Source: Heterohyrax brucei (Eukaryota > Chordata > Mammalia > Hyracoidea > Procaviidae). From it: a stretch of DNA of 64,000 nucleotides. Position numbers and translations under genes: made by a program. The stretch is taken from the NCBI GenBank assembly GCA_028571685.1, contig CM053142.1, positions 123,434,796 through 123,498,795 on the forward strand. Reading direction: 5' to 3'. This document shows positions 20,941-31,557 of the stretch, piece after piece (the stretch's first letter is position 1; each line of letters opens with the position of its first letter). The notes under the pieces are model-generated. The model worked only from the letters and a program-made list of their open reading frames with translations. It did no database searches and was not told the origin of the DNA.

Positions 20941-21310
20941 GGAAGCAACCCAGAGAGTATCTCCAGGGCAATCATTTTACAGATGAGAAAAGTGAATCCC
21001 AAGGAGTAAATGAACTAACAGAACAAAGTAGAAACAGAGCACAGACTTGGTGAATGAATGGGATTTCCATGTCTGAGGGCTAGACTGCAGTACAAACTGT
21101 GACAGCTAGTATGTATTAAAAGCTTACCAGGTGCTAGGCACTATTCTAAGTACTTTTTCTGTGTATTAACTTAGGCAATCCTTCCACAGTCCTGTTTACA
21201 CAGGAGGAAACTGAAGCTCATAGCAGTTTAGTGACTCTGCCAAGGCCCTGTGACTGCCAGGGGCAGAAATACATTTGGATTCCAAAGAATCCAGCCCCAG
21301 AGGACATACT
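20941..21310 (-). mobile_element. MIR SINE relic(s), antisense
   Basis: 'aggtgctaggcactattcta', 'aggaggaaactgaagctca' and 'tgccaaggccctgtgactg' follow the order of an antisense MIR. A partial earlier match 'ttacagatgagaaaagtga' at about 20978 suggests a second relic or an internal duplication. Confidence 0.65.
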
Positions 21311-21379
21311 CCTAACCCGCTCTACTGTCATCTCAGGTATTAGGGCTGCAGGCTTATGATTCTACATTAAAAATATCTC

Positions 21380-21577
21380 TTGCATCTTTTCCTTTTCTCC
21401 ATCTCTATTAATACTAGTCAAGTTCAGCCACTACCTTCTCCCACCTGAATTCCTACAACAGCCTCCAAATTATCTCCTCATCTCCAGTCTTTTCCCTCTT
21501 CCATTCTCCCCTGTGCCATCAGAACGATCCTTGTAAAAGAAAATTTTAATCACATCATTTTCTGTGATCTAAAAAAT
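21380..21577 (+). mobile_element. L2 LINE relic, left part
   Basis: 'cctacaacagcctccaaatt', 'ccctgtgccatcagaacga' and 'aatcacatcattttctgtga' follow the L2 3' region. It is interrupted by an AfroSINE and seems to continue to about 21930 ('ttctggcctgctctttgcc'). Confidence 0.55.
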
Positions 21578-21735
21578 AAAAGTTGCTGTTAGGTCACTTC
21601 TGGTTCATGACAGCCCCATGTGTGTCAGACTAGGTCTGGGCTCCCCAGAATTTTCAGTGACCGATTTTCCACAAGTAGATCACCAGGGCTTTTTTCCATC
21701 AGCAACTATTGTACCACCCAGGGACTCCTATTCAT
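21578..21735 (-). mobile_element. AfroSINE, long form
   Basis: The tail on the plus strand is 'ttgctgttaggtcacttctg', then 'agtagatcaccagggctttt' typical of the long form, and the head side ends 'accacccagggactcct'. It is inserted in an L2 relic. Confidence 0.75.
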
Positions 21736-21945
21736 AGCTAAAATCATGCAGTTCTTACTCAGTACAATATCTTTAATAATTATTTTTCCCTTGAAATTCA
21801 AACATCAGTCGTATTAAACATTGTTCAGTTCCTACAAAGCAATGCAGTCTTTGACTCTCCTTCTGGCCTGCTCTTTGCCCTTGCTGGCTCACTTCTATCG
21901 ATCCTAGCCTTGAGCTTAGCCATTGTTTGCTCAGGGAAGCGTCAC
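21736..21945 (+). mobile_element. L2 LINE relic, right part
   Basis: Continuation of the L2 after the SINE; 'tccttctggcctgctctttg' fits the L2 3' region. Heavily diverged. Confidence 0.4.
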
Positions 21946-22470
21946 TATCATAGACTGAATGGTGACCCCCAAAAACTAGGTGTAGAAATCTGGCTGAGTT
22001 GTGATTACCAGCATTGTGTGATTGCCTGCCATTTTGTGATTTTCTTATGCTGGGTGTTAAAGCAGATTAGGGTGGGACTGTAAATCCCTTGGTAAGATCA
22101 CCTCTCTGCTCCATTGCAAAGGGTGTTTCCTTGGAATGGTGGCTTGCGCCACCCTTTATCTTCTTATCTTACAAGAGGTCAAAGGAAAGGAAGCAAGCAG
22201 AAAATTGAGAACCTCACATCATCAAGAAAGCAGCACCAGGAGTAGAGTGCATCCTGCAGACCTGAGGTGCTTGCACCGATGCTCCCTGTCCAAGACTGAT
22301 GCAACACACAGTCTTTTCCTCCAGAGCTGACAAAGGGAAGGCCCTCTCCTAGAAGCGACACCCTGAATTTGGACTTATAGCCTCCTAGGCTGTGTAAGAA
22401 TAAACTTTTCTTTGTTGAAGCCATCCACTAGTGCTCTTTTCTGTTAGAGCAGCACTAGATGACTGAAACA
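21946..22470 (+). mobile_element. Solo LTR, MaLR-like family, copy 3
   Basis: It starts 'tatcatagactgaatggtga' (the TG terminus mutated) and ends 'gatgactgaaaca'. Flanks 'gtcac' and 'atcac' match at four of five positions. An 'aataaa' lies near 22400. About 525 bp. Confidence 0.85.
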
Positions 22471-22756
22471 ATCACTCAGCCTCTCCCGTATTTTGGATAG
22501 ATGTCTTTCTTTGTCTGTGTTTCTCAAGCAAAGAAATGATGATGCCATATTAAAAATTCTAGCTGAATTGTCTGTTTCTCCCTTTAAAATATTTTTAGAT
22601 GAGAATCAAACTAAATTTGTCTTTTCCTCATTGTATCCCATTTCCCTGGTAAATATGTTAATCTTTCTGATCTTAATATTCTCACCAAAAAGGGGATGAC
22701 AGTTTCTTACTGCATGGACCTAGGTGAGAAAGGATATGTGGAGTTCATACTCTCCC

Positions 22757-22910
22757 AGACCAAAACCAAATCCATTGCCATCACATTGATTCTGACTCAT
22801 AACAACCCATCAGAAGAGAGTAGAACTGCCCTGTAGTTTCCAAGAAGTGGCAGGTGGATTCAAACTGCTGATCCTTTGGTTAGCAGCCATACTACATCCA
22901 GAAGGGCCCC
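22757..22910 (-). mobile_element. AfroSINE, short form
   Basis: The plus strand begins with tail 'attgccatcacattgattct', then 'agagtagaactgccctgtag', the antisense B-box 'ggattcaaactgctgatcc' and the head 'ttagcagccatactaca'. Confidence 0.85.
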
Positions 22911-23926
22911 ACAATGTCCCCCACATAGTAAGCACTCAAAAATTACAATAACTATAGTTTTTCAATAAATATCTTCTGATATTTCATTAGAAAGGTAGGA
23001 TGATTACATTATACTAAATATCAACTAAACGTAGGGCTCGCTGTCATTCTCTGCAAAGACACGAGACAACAGAGTCCAGTCCAACCTCCCAAAGAGGAGA
23101 AGTCTACCCAGGTCACATGAAAAATTCACACGGTACCTTTTTTAGGGTCCTGCCGCCTCCTCCATCCCCGTCTAAACTTTCAGGAAAAAAATGTTTCCTT
23201 ATCTGTCTGGATCCGACTCAACGGCACTTGGCTTGGCTATCTGTCAGCTCACTAAATGCTGCTTTTTCTTCAAAAGGAACATATTTTATTCTGCAACAAC
23301 AACAACAAAAAAGAAAAATGAAAGACTTAGACTTGACAAAAGCTGCCTAAGGTAACACTTTCAAACTCATTCACAGAACAGTACGATCAGTCTATCAACA
23401 AGGTTTTTGGCAGACAGAGGGCAGTATAGCTTGAGTTACATCAAAAGTGGAAGGACATGCTGTCCTTGCATTTGAGGTGGGGTAGACACTGTCATGGATG
23501 GTAGACACAGCAGTCAATACAAGAAACAATTCAAACTGTTTTCAAACGTGGCTCAGCTTTATCACGTCGTCTTTACGGGAATTGAGAGTGGCAGTAAGCA
23601 CATCTGGTGTATAAAAGTGTTTTTGTCTTATTAAACTTTGAATTCACAAAGTTCTGCTTTATATATTTTGGGTAGAACAGGAATTATTCAGTACAGAATC
23701 TCTGTTCCCGGAAGAGTTCTGAACCTGGTTTTACTGGGAATAAGGAACTGCCCTCTGAGAAGCCAGCAACTGTCATGCAAACTAGACTTGTACACTTGAG
23801 GGCTTGTGGCTGAACTAATGAGGGGTTAACATACATTTAAACACGTACTGCTAGAAATTACTTTCTTATCTTCTCTTTCTCCATTTCTTACTTTGATTTT
23901 CTAATGTTGGTCTGCCTTATCAGAGG
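22911..23926. other. Unique sequence with one micro-insertion
   Basis: No gene recognised. The only assignable element is the 31-bp SINE-tail insertion at 23208-23238. Confidence 0.45.
23208..23238 (+). mobile_element. 31-bp AfroSINE-tail insertion with 7-bp target duplication
   Basis: The insert begins 'tggatccgactcaac' and ends 'ggcacttggcttggct'. It lies between exact copies of 'atctgtc' at 23201-23207 and 23239-23245. Nothing but the 3' tail of the SINE/RTE is present. The perfect duplication supports insertion of a very short cDNA. Confidence 0.85.
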
Positions 23927-23927
23927 G

Positions 23928-24093
23928 GGAACCCTGGTAGTATAGTGGTTAAAGGCTATGCTGCTAATCAAAAGATGGCAGTTCAAATCCACCAAGTACT
24001 CCTTGGAAACCACGTAAGATAGTCCTGCTCTGTCCTATGGGGTCACTGTAAGTCAGAATCAACTCATGGCAACAAGTTTTGTTTGGGGTTTTA
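23928..24093 (+). mobile_element. AfroSINE, short form, with 11-bp target duplication
   Basis: It begins 'gaaccctggtagtatagtgg', with A-box 'tagtggttaaaggctatg', B-box 'cagttcaaatccacc', body 'tccttggaaacc', tail 'gtcagaatcaactcatggc' and a T/G-rich end. 'ttatcagaggg' occurs at 23917-23927 and again at 24094-24104, defining the insertion exactly. Confidence 0.95.
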
Positions 24094-24391
24094 TTATCAG
24101 AGGGAAGTATATTTTCAAATATGTTTTGAATTCAGCCTTTTATGACACCAAGCAAACACTTCAAAGAAGGCTTCTAGCTCTACAATTAATCCTTTTTTAA
24201 TTTGCACCTTCAGGACTGCATCAAAAGTCAGATGAAGGTGCTGTTCTACCCACCTGAAAGTCTAGGTGTTTGTGTAGCCTGTATTGCCTCCCTTCCAGAA
24301 GAAGAAGGGTGGAGAAAAGTTTTCATATAAACAGAGCTGCACCACAGCTAATGATATCCACTGCAATAAACCAGAAACTCAGTGTAATTTC

Positions 24392-24573
24392 TAGGCGTGC
24401 CTAGATAGTGCAAAGATTTAAGCACTTGACTACTAGCTAAGAGGTTGGCAGATGGAACCCAAGCTTGGCAGTCTGCTTCCAAAAGGTCACATCACAGAAA
24501 AACTTATGCAATTGTTTGATTCAGCACATATGGGTCACCACTGGCTGGAATCGATTCAGTGGTAACTAACAAG
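24392..24573 (+). mobile_element. AfroSINE, long form
   Basis: The head is 'tagtgcaaagatttaagcac', the B-box region 'gttggcagatggaaccca' and the long-form insert 'ttggcagtctgcttccaaaa'. The tail is 'gctggaatcgattcagtgg' followed by 'taactaacaa'. About 180 bp. Confidence 0.8.
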
Positions 24574-24669
24574 AAGTGTAACTTCAGTGTGTGTGTGTGT
24601 ATACAATTTTTCCAGTCTTAGTTATCAAAAGAAAATACGAAATTCTTATGGTAAATTAATATTCCTTTT

Positions 24670-24860
24670 GAATACTGAATAACGCTGTAGACATCACGTT
24701 AAGCACTTCATGTGTGTCCTTATTTAATTGTGAAAACAAGCTGGAGAGACAGTCTTTGTTATCTCCATTTTCTGATGTATAAAGTACCCCCAGGTGACAC
24801 AGTAGTACACGGCAGAACCAAAACTCAAGAAGTGTCTGCCTCCAAAGCCATGTTTAACTT
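24670..24860 (-). mobile_element. MIR SINE relic, antisense
   Basis: 'ttaagcacttcatgtgtgtc', 'tatctccattttctgatgta' and 'aggtgacacagtagtacacg' follow antisense MIR order. Confidence 0.55.
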
Positions 24861-25095
24861 TCCTAAATCTTCAGGATTAGGTTAGACTCTCACACCAAGC
24901 ACAGATGATCCTCATTTAGGATCCACATTAATTAATGTCACTACAGAAGCACCTGGTTTGGAACACATATGTATACAGATACACAAAGTAAAGGTGATTA
25001 AGTGTCCTGAATGATACAGCTTAAACTACAGTTGGAGAAACAAAATTCTGATATCTGACAAAGCACCCCAAATAGAAAAGCGTGTCCTTCCCTCT

Positions 25096-25573
25096 TGTCT
25101 TGTTCCTCTAATGCTGCTATAGCAGAAATACCACATGTGAATGACTCTAACAAAGAGCAGTTTATTTACTCACGATCCAGTAGGCTGTAAGTCCACATTC
25201 AGGGCACTGGCTCTAGAGAAGGGTCTTCTGTCAGCTCTTGAGGAAATACCCTTGGTCTGGAAGCTTTATGACACAGGAACCTCAGGTCCAAAGGATACTG
25301 TCTGCTCCCAAAACTGGTTTCTTAGTGATAAGCAGTCCCCCTGTCTGCTTACCTCCCCTTTCCCTGTGATACAGGGCACATCCCAGGGAAGCTCCTTTTG
25401 CATTAAATCAGGGCTGTGACCTGGGTAAGGGTGTTACAATCCCACCCTGATCCTTTTTAATACAAAATCACAATCACAAAATGAAAGATAACCACATGAT
25501 AGTGGGAATCATGGCCCAGCCAAACTGATACAAACATTTAGGGATGGGAGGAGACATAATTCAATCTATGACA
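25096..25573 (-). mobile_element. Solo LTR, MaLR-like family, copy 4
   Basis: The plus strand reads 'tgtcttgttcctctaatgct' to 'attcaatctatgaca'. The flanking 5-mers no longer match. It is diverged and about 478 bp. Reading frames across it (for example at 25141-25419) are LTR shadows that also occur in copies 1 and 2. Confidence 0.82.
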
Positions 25574-26384
25574 GCGTTGTACTACCTTCGTGATGCCAGT
25601 CTGCCAATCGTTTCCTTGCCGGAAAATATTATCACAATTTTCTACAAGACCTCAGTGCTTCCTTGTTCCTCTCATACTCAAAAGCCCATGCCTTCACCTT
25701 CCTGCTTATTTCTTCTTTGTGAAAATGCCCTCTGACCACCATCCAAAGCCAAAGCCCCCAAGAAGCTGGTATACTTCACAGACAATATCAAACAAAAATA
25801 ACCTATTTCAGCGATAAGATCACTTTGGGTCAGAACAAGGATTTTTGCAGCTTAATTTTGTTTTATATCTAACATCTTAATTCAAAGACAATTTACAGTC
25901 ACTGATTTCCCCAAAATTCTAACTCCCTAAACATACCGCAAATATTTGCTTCTTAGGAAGTTCTGTATTAGCACATTATATAATATTTCTGTCCCATTAA
26001 ATCATGATTTATCAGATATAAGCAACAACAAACAATACGGCTCTCAAATTGTCCAAAGAGAACTTAATAGACCCCATCTCCTTATCCTTTCTAACAATGA
26101 GCAAAAAGAACCAAATATATAGCTCGCAAAATGAGATAATATTCTCCTTGAGAGATGAAAGTGAAAATAGGAAGCTGATCACCCTGTAAATTTAGGAGGT
26201 AATAAAGCATATCACAGTGTTCCTCAGACTTTAAAGTATATATGAATTACTGTGGGATCTTGTTAAATTCAGATTCCATTTCAGGCAGTTTGGAGTATGG
26301 CTGCTCTTCCGCCACTGTGACAAGCTTCCAGGTGATGCGGCCGCCACTGATCCAGGGAGCACACCTGGGGGAACAGGAGCCTGG
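25574..26384. other. Unassigned sequence
   Basis: No gene or repeat I can support. It is AT-rich between about 25840 and 26280. Confidence 0.4.
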
Positions 26385-26496
26385 TGGGTAAGGGAGTGGC
26401 TGACTCTTCAGTTAAATAACCTGGGTTAGTATCCAGGTTTGCAGCTTAAAAGCTGTGTGGCTTTGGGCCAGCTATTTAACCTTCTTTCTGCTTGAT
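26385..26496 (+). mobile_element. MIR SINE relic, left part
   Basis: 'aaagctgtgtggctttgggc' and 'agctatttaaccttctttct' match the MIR core in sense. An AfroSINE interrupts it and the 3' part continues at 26647-26760 ('catagtacttggtacataag'). Confidence 0.7.
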
Positions 26497-26646
26497 CTGG
26501 TTGCACAGTGGTTAAACATTTGGCAGCTAACCAAAAGGTCGGCAGCTCAAATCCAATAGCTGCTCTTTGGAAACCCTATGTCATAGTTCTACTCTGTCCT
26601 ATAAGGTCATTGCGAATTGGAATTGATTCAGCAGCAATGAGCTTGA
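26497..26646 (+). mobile_element. AfroSINE, short form, inside MIR
   Basis: It shows 'cacagtggttaaacatttgg' (A-box region), 'gcagctcaaatccaat' (B-box), body 'tctttggaaaccctatgtca' and tail 'gaattggaattgattcagca'. MIR sequence lies on both sides. Confidence 0.85.
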
Positions 26647-26765
26647 TTTTCTGCTCAATTTTATCCATAAGCTAGGGATAAAGAGAGTGTTGTTACACAC
26701 GTGTGAACCGTTTATCCACTTATCATAGTACTTGGTACATAAGAAATAGAAGACAAAGGAAGGGA
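26647..26765 (+). mobile_element. MIR SINE relic, right part
   Basis: 'ttttatccataagctaggga' and 'atcatagtacttggtacata' are the MIR 3' half in sense. Confidence 0.55.
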
Positions 26766-26910
26766 ATTAGTGAAAAGTACCTTTTCTTTCAAATGTCTCT
26801 TTAACAGGTACAAAGGAAAGAGTCCTTAGCCTTATTGAAAGTGATGGTATGTATGCATATGTGTTTGAATATGTTCACTATTGCACAAATGTTTTAATAT
26901 ATGCATATGT

Positions 26911-27270
26911 GGTATGACAAGTTCATGAACTCATCCTAGAAAAAGTGCTGCGTACCTCATTGCTGAATATCACTAGTCACCTTCTGAGTACTCCCAAGGG
27001 GAAGCTATGTACTGATGCGAGAGCCTAGTCCACCCTTCAAAACAACTCTGGAACTCTTGTCCTGGAACGCCCATCAGAACAGTTGTCACACACGGTCTGA
27101 CAATTAAGTTTGCGAACTCATTCTAGAAATAGTGCTTTGAAGAATGGAGTAGGCACTGACATTGGTGCATAGCTTCCCAAGGTGAGTACTTCGAAGGTGA
27201 TCATAGTGATATTCAGCAATGAGGTATGTAGGTGTTTTTCTAGAATAAGTTAGTGAACTTGTCAGACCTC
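26911..27270 (+). mobile_element. Mariner-derived MITE, copy E, rearranged
   Basis: Left end 'ggtatgacaagttcatgaac', right end 'agtgaacttgtcagacct'. At 27094-27134 a second left-end sequence 'ggtctgacaattaagtttgc' sits inside in the same orientation as the first, followed at once by right-arm sequence 'tttgaagaatggagtaggc'. The copy is a join of two left ends with one right end. Confidence 0.82.
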
Positions 27271-27274
27271 ATAT

Positions 27275-28138
27275 ATACTTACTATTGTATAACTATATAA
27301 ATAAGTATGTATATTATATTGAGAACTCACATCTTTACATAGTATAGTTATACTTAGCCTTTCTCTAACAAGGTGCTTTCACATTGTTTCCTGACAGGAT
27401 GTCAACTATCCCCAGGAACTAAAGTGGAGAATATAAATGGGGCAACTGCTATGCACTTCTCGGCCAAAGTAAAAGCCAGCTGTTTCAGACAAGTCCAGAG
27501 TGCATGTGACTGCTGTCACAGGACTAGTTTCAGCAGCCCCTGGGAAGATCTGCTTTTGGTCCAGGCTCATCTTCCAGTGAACAGAAATCTTGTTCAACAC
27601 AGCGAGAATGGGGAATAAGAGTTAACTTGATTAATAGGAAGAAAAAGAAACTCTTCAAACCGAGAAACCAAGAGCCATGTGGTGAAAGAGATCACAGGAA
27701 GAAAAGAGACATTGAAAGAAGGAAGGCCTCTGCTTTGGGAGGGCAGAAGGCAAGAGGCTACAAGGCTTGCAAGGAGGCTGGAGACAGGGGCAGGTGCCAG
27801 AGCCTGTCAGAACTGGAGCTTTGCTCTTATTTCAAGATCACTTGCATATTTCAAATAGGGGTGACATGATCAGACTTTAAATGCCACTCTGGCTGCCATA
27901 CGGCCAAAGATCTGGACTGTGGCCAAAATTGATGCTAACCAGTTAAGATATTATTAAAGTAGAGGAAACGGAAGTCAAGGGGAATAGAAGGAGAGATTGA
28001 GATAACGTTTACATTGTCAGTGGAAATCACTAAGGAATCAAAAAAATAAGTTTATCATTTTAGGAATATATACAAGAAATTGAAGATGGAAAGTTCAAAC
28101 TAAGACTGGTTAAATGGCTGTGTCAAGATTAAAAACAA
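27275..28138. other. Unassigned, part resembles an ancient repeat
   Basis: From about 27770 to 28120, 'ggggtgacatgatcagactt' and 'gccactctggctgccatac' resemble an old mammalian dispersed repeat that I cannot name with confidence. The 81-codon frame at 27373-27618 has no motif. Confidence 0.35.
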
Positions 28139-28293
28139 ACAAATTCATGCCACTGAGTATATTCCAACTCATAATGTCCCTGTAGTACAGAGTAGAACTA
28201 CCCCATAGGGTTTTCAAGGAGCAGCTGGTAGATTTGAACTGTCGGACTTTTGGTTAGCATCTGCAGCACGTAACCACTGTACCACTAGGGCTG
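28139..28293 (-). mobile_element. AfroSINE, short form
   Basis: Plus strand: tail 'catgccactgagtatattcc', body 'agagtagaactaccccatag', antisense B-box 'agatttgaactgtcgg', head 'taaccactgtaccactaggg'. Confidence 0.88.
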
Positions 28294-29227
28294 CAGATTA
28301 CAGAAAGAAAATTATGAGGGTCTGAACTAAAAGTGAGTGGTTGGAGAGGAGGAACAGACTTAAGTAACACTTAGAATTTTTATTATTTTTTGAACAAGAC
28401 TCTGGTAGCCACCCCTGCCCATACCATGCCCCCCATCCCAGGAATGTGGTGTACTCAGTGACAAAACAACACAGAGAAGCAAGAAAGGCTGCTAAGAAGC
28501 TCAGTTCTGAACTTCCTAAGTGATTTGGTTGACACACCTAATACGATTTACAGTTTGGCCATCAAGTGTATGTTTTTCTTCAATCTGTCTACCTTCTTGC
28601 TAATAAATATTCAGAGAATGAGAATGGCTCTCAACATAACCAGAAATCAAAATAATATCATTTAACTCCAATTTCTCAAATATTTTGTGAAAGGGGATTG
28701 TGTGCTGACCAAAATATTGACATCCAACACTGTATCACATTTAATCAACTATAAATAATGCATGAGTTTGCTTTATAAACAAAAACCACTTTGTTAAGAG
28801 ACAGTGCCTGGGTCTGTAAACCTGCCTCAACCCTGAGAGCAACACTGGCCATCACAGGATTTAGCCATCTGAGACGTGAAGCTGCAAAATCAAATCTTAT
28901 GAACTGAAACACATTGGGAGTCAATAGGTCAATGTAGTGTTGCGCTATTTGTTGTAATGGCACTAAGCAATCACACGGATGGATTGGCAGAGCAGGGGAC
29001 ACGTGAATCACAATTGTAGAATCATCTTGAGTTTGTTTTTAGTTTGAACTATCTGTGAAAAAGCTAGAAAAGACACTTAGCAGTACCCCTAAAAGAGACG
29101 CTGTGACTTTGAAGTAGACTATACCAAGATGTGTGCCTATTTATCTTCATCTCAGGCAGCTGGGAGGGGAGCCTGGGCAAGTTCCAGGGACCTCGTGCAT
29201 CCTTGAAGTGGAAGAGATCCATGTCAT
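28294..29227. other. Unassigned sequence
   Basis: About 930 bp with no gene or repeat that I can support. Confidence 0.4.
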
Positions 29228-29365
29228 AAAAGAGAGAGCACAGGCTTTGAAGCTAGACTAGACAAATCTGGTTTTACACCCACAGTAATACACTTCCTGG
29301 CTTCATAACTTTGAAAAGTAACAGTCTCTCTGAATCACATGTAAAATAATAAGACTCCTGTGGTA
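29228..29365 (+). mobile_element. MIR SINE relic
   Basis: 'agcacaggctttgaagctag', 'aatctggttttacacccaca' and 'acttcctggcttcataactt' follow the sense MIR order. Confidence 0.65.
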
Positions 29366-30687
29366 TAAAAATGTTATTTCGCTAGTGGAGGAAAAGGACA
29401 TGGAAAAGGAGTAAGAATATAAACGTTCATCAGATGTCAGCTTTTTTCTGTCTTTCTTTCACCGTTTTGTGAGAGTGGATTAAAGTGCTTGTAAAAGGGC
29501 GTATTCGTAGGCTCCACCTCCCTGCAATCCTATCCCAGCAGATCAAGAAAAGAGCTCAGCAATACCCATACTGAAGCAGCCCAGTTGACGCCGATGCAGT
29601 TGATACTTTGATTACATTTTGAGATATGTTGAGATAGTTAACTAGCATCGTTGTAAGAGAACTGGGACTGTGGGAAACAAAGAGACGCTCTAGGAGTCAT
29701 ACAAAAACAGACTAGGGTTTTAACTCAAAGTATGCTACAAAAAAAGGACTCAAGTTCCCTACCGTGGTCTTGAACTTCCACAGGAAAGGAAGGTAATCAT
29801 TCTCTAGGGTCAAGTGCAGGATTTTTCTCAGAAAAGCAAAAATTGCTGATATTGAAGACTGTAGTCCTCAAAATAACCTCACCGTTCAGGTAAAAATGCA
29901 AGTGCATGTGCAAAGACTAAGAGGACTTGATTAAAAATGCAGTAGCTCTCATTTAAGCACATCGGATGAGTTGTTAGAAAATGATCAAATATTTTTGTGT
30001 TAGGATACATATGTAATTCTAGCTCATCGTATCCTGTGCTTATTACCCCAACTGGCTGTCTCAAAACTCCTAAGAGCAAAGCCAGTTTTGTCTCATTACC
30101 CACTCACTTAAAATTTCCTTTGCTCAGTTCTCTCTACTAAATGCATGAAGACCAGTGATTCAAAATGCCCATACAGGACAGGGCGTTATACACGGTGTTC
30201 AGCTACAGCAGCAAGCACAGTGACATCTTACCTGAATTCTAAAAACTCTTCATCTCACTGAACAAGCTCCATCCATTTACCGTAGCAGCCAGCTTTGCCC
30301 TCCAAAGGTGGTTAGCAATCTCATTCCCAGATATTTTTCCTCTCATCTAAAAGCCTTGCTCTTCAAAATGTGTGACTCTATTAAAGCACTCTTTGCTCAC
30401 AGCCCTGCACACCTGACTTCCACTGAAGCCACTGACAAGGAAACTTAATAAAAGGACATCACTCAGTATAATAATCGTGTTCTGGATGTAATTTGGGAAA
30501 GCCAGAGACCATCCAGGGAAGTGAAGGAGGAAGGTGTGATCACGCAGCGTGAATCAACAACAAGGAAACTAGCAAACAAAAACAGGAATATTTTAGCCCT
30601 CTTCTCTTAAAATTATCTTTACAGAATGAGAAAAGATTTCCTCCAAATCCCAATCCTTTTAGGACAGAAGTAAACTAAGCTTTTTAC
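29366..30687. other. Unassigned sequence
   Basis: About 1.3 kb with no repeat or gene that I can support. The 74-codon minus frame at 29879-30103 has no motif. Confidence 0.4.
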
Positions 30688-30737
30688 CAGTTGCCACTGA
30701 GTTGATTCCGACTCTTAGCAAGCCTCTATGACAAAAG
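30688..30737 (-). mobile_element. AfroSINE tail fragment
   Basis: 'agttgccactgagttgattc' plus 'cgactcttagcaagcctcta' is the antisense tail and distal body. The head is absent. No duplication is evident. Confidence 0.7.
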
Positions 30738-31288
30738 CAAACCAGAGTTTGTAAACGAGTTTAGTACTCAGGAAAGAAGTAATTCAAAAATCACAAGTCA
30801 TTACTTTCAAATTTGAGTACACATTCAAAGGCTCCCAAAATTTTTAAAATAACTCTAAACATCTCTCTATATTTTGGTCTTTTTAAGGCCATAGAGAGAA
30901 ATCAAAGAACTAGTAATCAGTACTTTTAAGGCTAAGTTCTAAGTGCCCCAGACAATCACGAAATGGAACTTTCTTCTGAGGTTTATGTGGTATGCGAGCT
31001 GAGTGCAATCACGGAAAGAACATTAAAGAAAAGGCCTGATTCTGAGTTGAGACAAAATTTCTGAAGAAGGGGAAGAGAAGTGCCCACAGAAATGGTGAGA
31101 GAAAAAATCATTAGGTTATAACTCAAAAAGCTTTTAAGATCCAGTACATTTTACTTTATCTCCTGTCTTTGCATAGCAGCTAAATTTTGCCTCATTAGGA
31201 ACTCAAATGAGTCAGCGAATGACTTCCTTTAATAAAAAGCTTCAGTGGAGTGATTCAGAAAGATTTTCTGAAAATACTTAGTTCTTGT
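30738..31288. other. Unassigned sequence
   Basis: No gene or repeat family recognised. Confidence 0.4.
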
Positions 31289-31343
31289 AAAAAAAAAAAA
31301 AAAAAAAAAAAAACCTTCATTGTCACTGAGTTGATTCTGACTG
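31289..31343 (-). mobile_element. Poly-A run and short AfroSINE tail fragment
   Basis: About 25 A residues are followed by 'tcattgtcactgagttgatt' and 'ctgact', the antisense AfroSINE tail. The remainder is absent; mariner sequence starts at 31347. Confidence 0.65.
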
Positions 31344-31346
31344 AAG

Positions 31347-31556
31347 AGGTCCCTCAATTAAGTCTGCAAACTTAATTGTTCTAGGTGTTACACGCCTCAT
31401 TGCTGAATATCACTAGAGTCGTCTTTGAAGTACTCCCTTTGGGAAGCTAGGCACCAATGCCAGTGCCTAGTTCATACGTGAAAGCAATTTTGGAACTCTA
31501 TCTGGAATGGCCATCGTGCACAGTGGCAAGGTGGCAAGTTCACAAACTTAATTGTA
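31347..31556 (+). mobile_element. Mariner-derived MITE, copy F1, left half only
   Basis: Left arm from 'aggtccctcaattaagtctg' to the internal repeat 'cacaaacttaattgtac'. The right arm is missing, and copy F2 begins directly after. It is either a truncated neighbour or the host into which F2 inserted at the TA of 'ttgtac'. Confidence 0.8.
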
Positions 31557-31557
31557 C

